Shown in pieces: positions 41,162-41,647 of a DNA stretch of 41,647 nt. Below the pieces are notes generated by a model. The model worked only from the letters and a program-made list of their open reading frames with translations. It did no database searches and was not told where the DNA came from. The number at the start of each line of letters is the position of its first letter. Positions within the stretch are counted from its first letter, which is position 1. Origin of the DNA: a bacterium (GTDB lineage: Bacteria > Patescibacteriota > Minisyncoccia > Phycocordibacterales > GCA-002787175); the NCBI GenBank assembly GCA_030699905.1, contig JAUYKQ010000029.1:1-41647 (forward strand), read 5' to 3'. A program made the position numbers and the translations under genes.

Positions 41162-41416
41162 ATGCGTATCTCGTACCATAGAAACTTCAAAAAAGCTTTG
41201 CGAAAACAAAAGCAAAAAGTCCAAAACAAGTTCTGGGACAAACTGGAAGTGTTTGCTGAAGACCAGTTTCATTACTCTCTTAATAATCACGCTTTAGTCG
41301 GCAAGTTTAAGGGAACAAGAAGTATTGATATTACCGGGGATGTGAGAGTCCACTACGAGGAAGAAAGTAGCGGTATCATTCTTTTGGACATAGACACCCA
41401 TTCTCAACTTTACTAG
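41162..41416 (+). CDS. RelE/YafQ family mRNA interferase toxin
   Basis: The 84-aa protein is basic at its start (MRISYHRNFKKALRKQKQK) and ends with NNHALVGKFKGTRSIDITGD, RVHYEEE and IDTHSQLY, the layout of YafQ-like toxins (HxLxG..KGxRSxxI..D.R and a C-terminal His). One of the YafQ histidines (in the CHI position) is Asp here. Toxins of this type cut mRNA on the ribosome. It forms an operon with the RelB-like antitoxin. Confidence 0.9.
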   Translation: MRISYHRNFKKALRKQKQKVQNKFWDKLEVFAEDQFHYSLNNHALVGKFKGTRSIDITGDVRVHYEEESSGIILLDIDTHSQLY

Positions 41417-41647
41417 AACCCATCTCAAAATATGATTACATATAAGCTCCTCGGCTCGGAAAAGTGAAAATCAGAATTTTCCCCTTTCTCTCGCTCTATG
41501 TCGCTTATAAACCGTTATGAATAAAGATATAAACAAACTTGGCTACTGCGACCGTTTTTTCTCGGCTGCGACTTGTCGCTCAACCTCGCCGTATCTCGAT
41601 ACGGCTCGGTTTCCGCGACGGCGTCTCGCCAGAGAAAAAACGCTCTC
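41417..41647. repeat. palindromic element at the window end (cut off)
   Basis: CGTTTTTTCTCGGC and GAGAAAAAACG arms surround TGCGAC..GCGACGG and the core GCCGTATCTCGATACGGC. The core resembles GCCATATCTCAATATGGC in the 35033 element. The right end lies beyond the window. No gene was seen here. Confidence 0.6.

Overview
The window looks like a chromosomal piece of a Patescibacteria (CPR) genome, most likely a Parcubacteria-type lineage. The evidence is a compact type IV pilus cluster (pilM-N-O, pilB, pilT, pilC, pilin, pilD, four pseudopilin-like genes) with no secretin gene, many leaderless genes, small membrane proteins without clear homologues, and a diverged NAD-dependent ligase. This placement is inferred; no 16S rRNA or ribosomal protein genes are present.

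Layout. (1) 1-7.3 kb: tmRNA and smpB (both minus), ftsH, two minus-strand membrane proteins (one Cys-rich, one with leucine-rich repeats), a tRNA-Ile with anticodon UAU, and two plus-strand membrane or exported proteins. (2) 7.3-11.1 kb: recG, whose helicase domain carries an in-frame GxxExxY nuclease-like insertion, then a DoxX-like protein and a cupredoxin. (3) 11.6-21.5 kb: an accessory island starting beside tRNA-Ser(UGA). It holds a large serine recombinase, a 77-aa protein plus GHKL (MutL/MORC-type) ATPase operon facing a DNA methyltransferase, a strongly structured RNA leader in front of an exported thermonuclease, and a phage-like pair (terminase-small-like HTH protein and ParB-domain methyltransferase). 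(4) 21.7-25.3 kb: a promoter/leader/99-aa ORF/terminator mini-unit, a thioredoxin-DsbB disulfide pair, YibE/F, and comF. (5) 25.4-37.6 kb: the type IV pilus cluster, including a response regulator between pilB and pilT. (6) 37.6-41.6 kb: ligA with an in-frame repeat insertion, a second mini-unit (180-aa ORF), and a RelB/RelE-type toxin-antitoxin pair.

How parts fit. The pilus genes, comF, the thioredoxin/DsbB pair (pilins and pseudopilins here carry cysteines) and the exported nuclease fit surface attachment and DNA uptake. tmRNA/SmpB and FtsH form a ribosome-rescue and quality-control neighbourhood. The island's ATPase, methyltransferase and small protein are a candidate defence or modification module.

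Two genome-wide habits show. Many starts lie only 6-8 nt after a recognisable -10 box, so their mRNAs are probably leaderless. Several gene ends carry nested palindromic elements in at least three families (termini TGAATTACGAAAC, GGGACTGTTGCCGAAT and ATACCATCTCCAATTAAC). All functional statements rest on reading motifs by eye; no database search was run.
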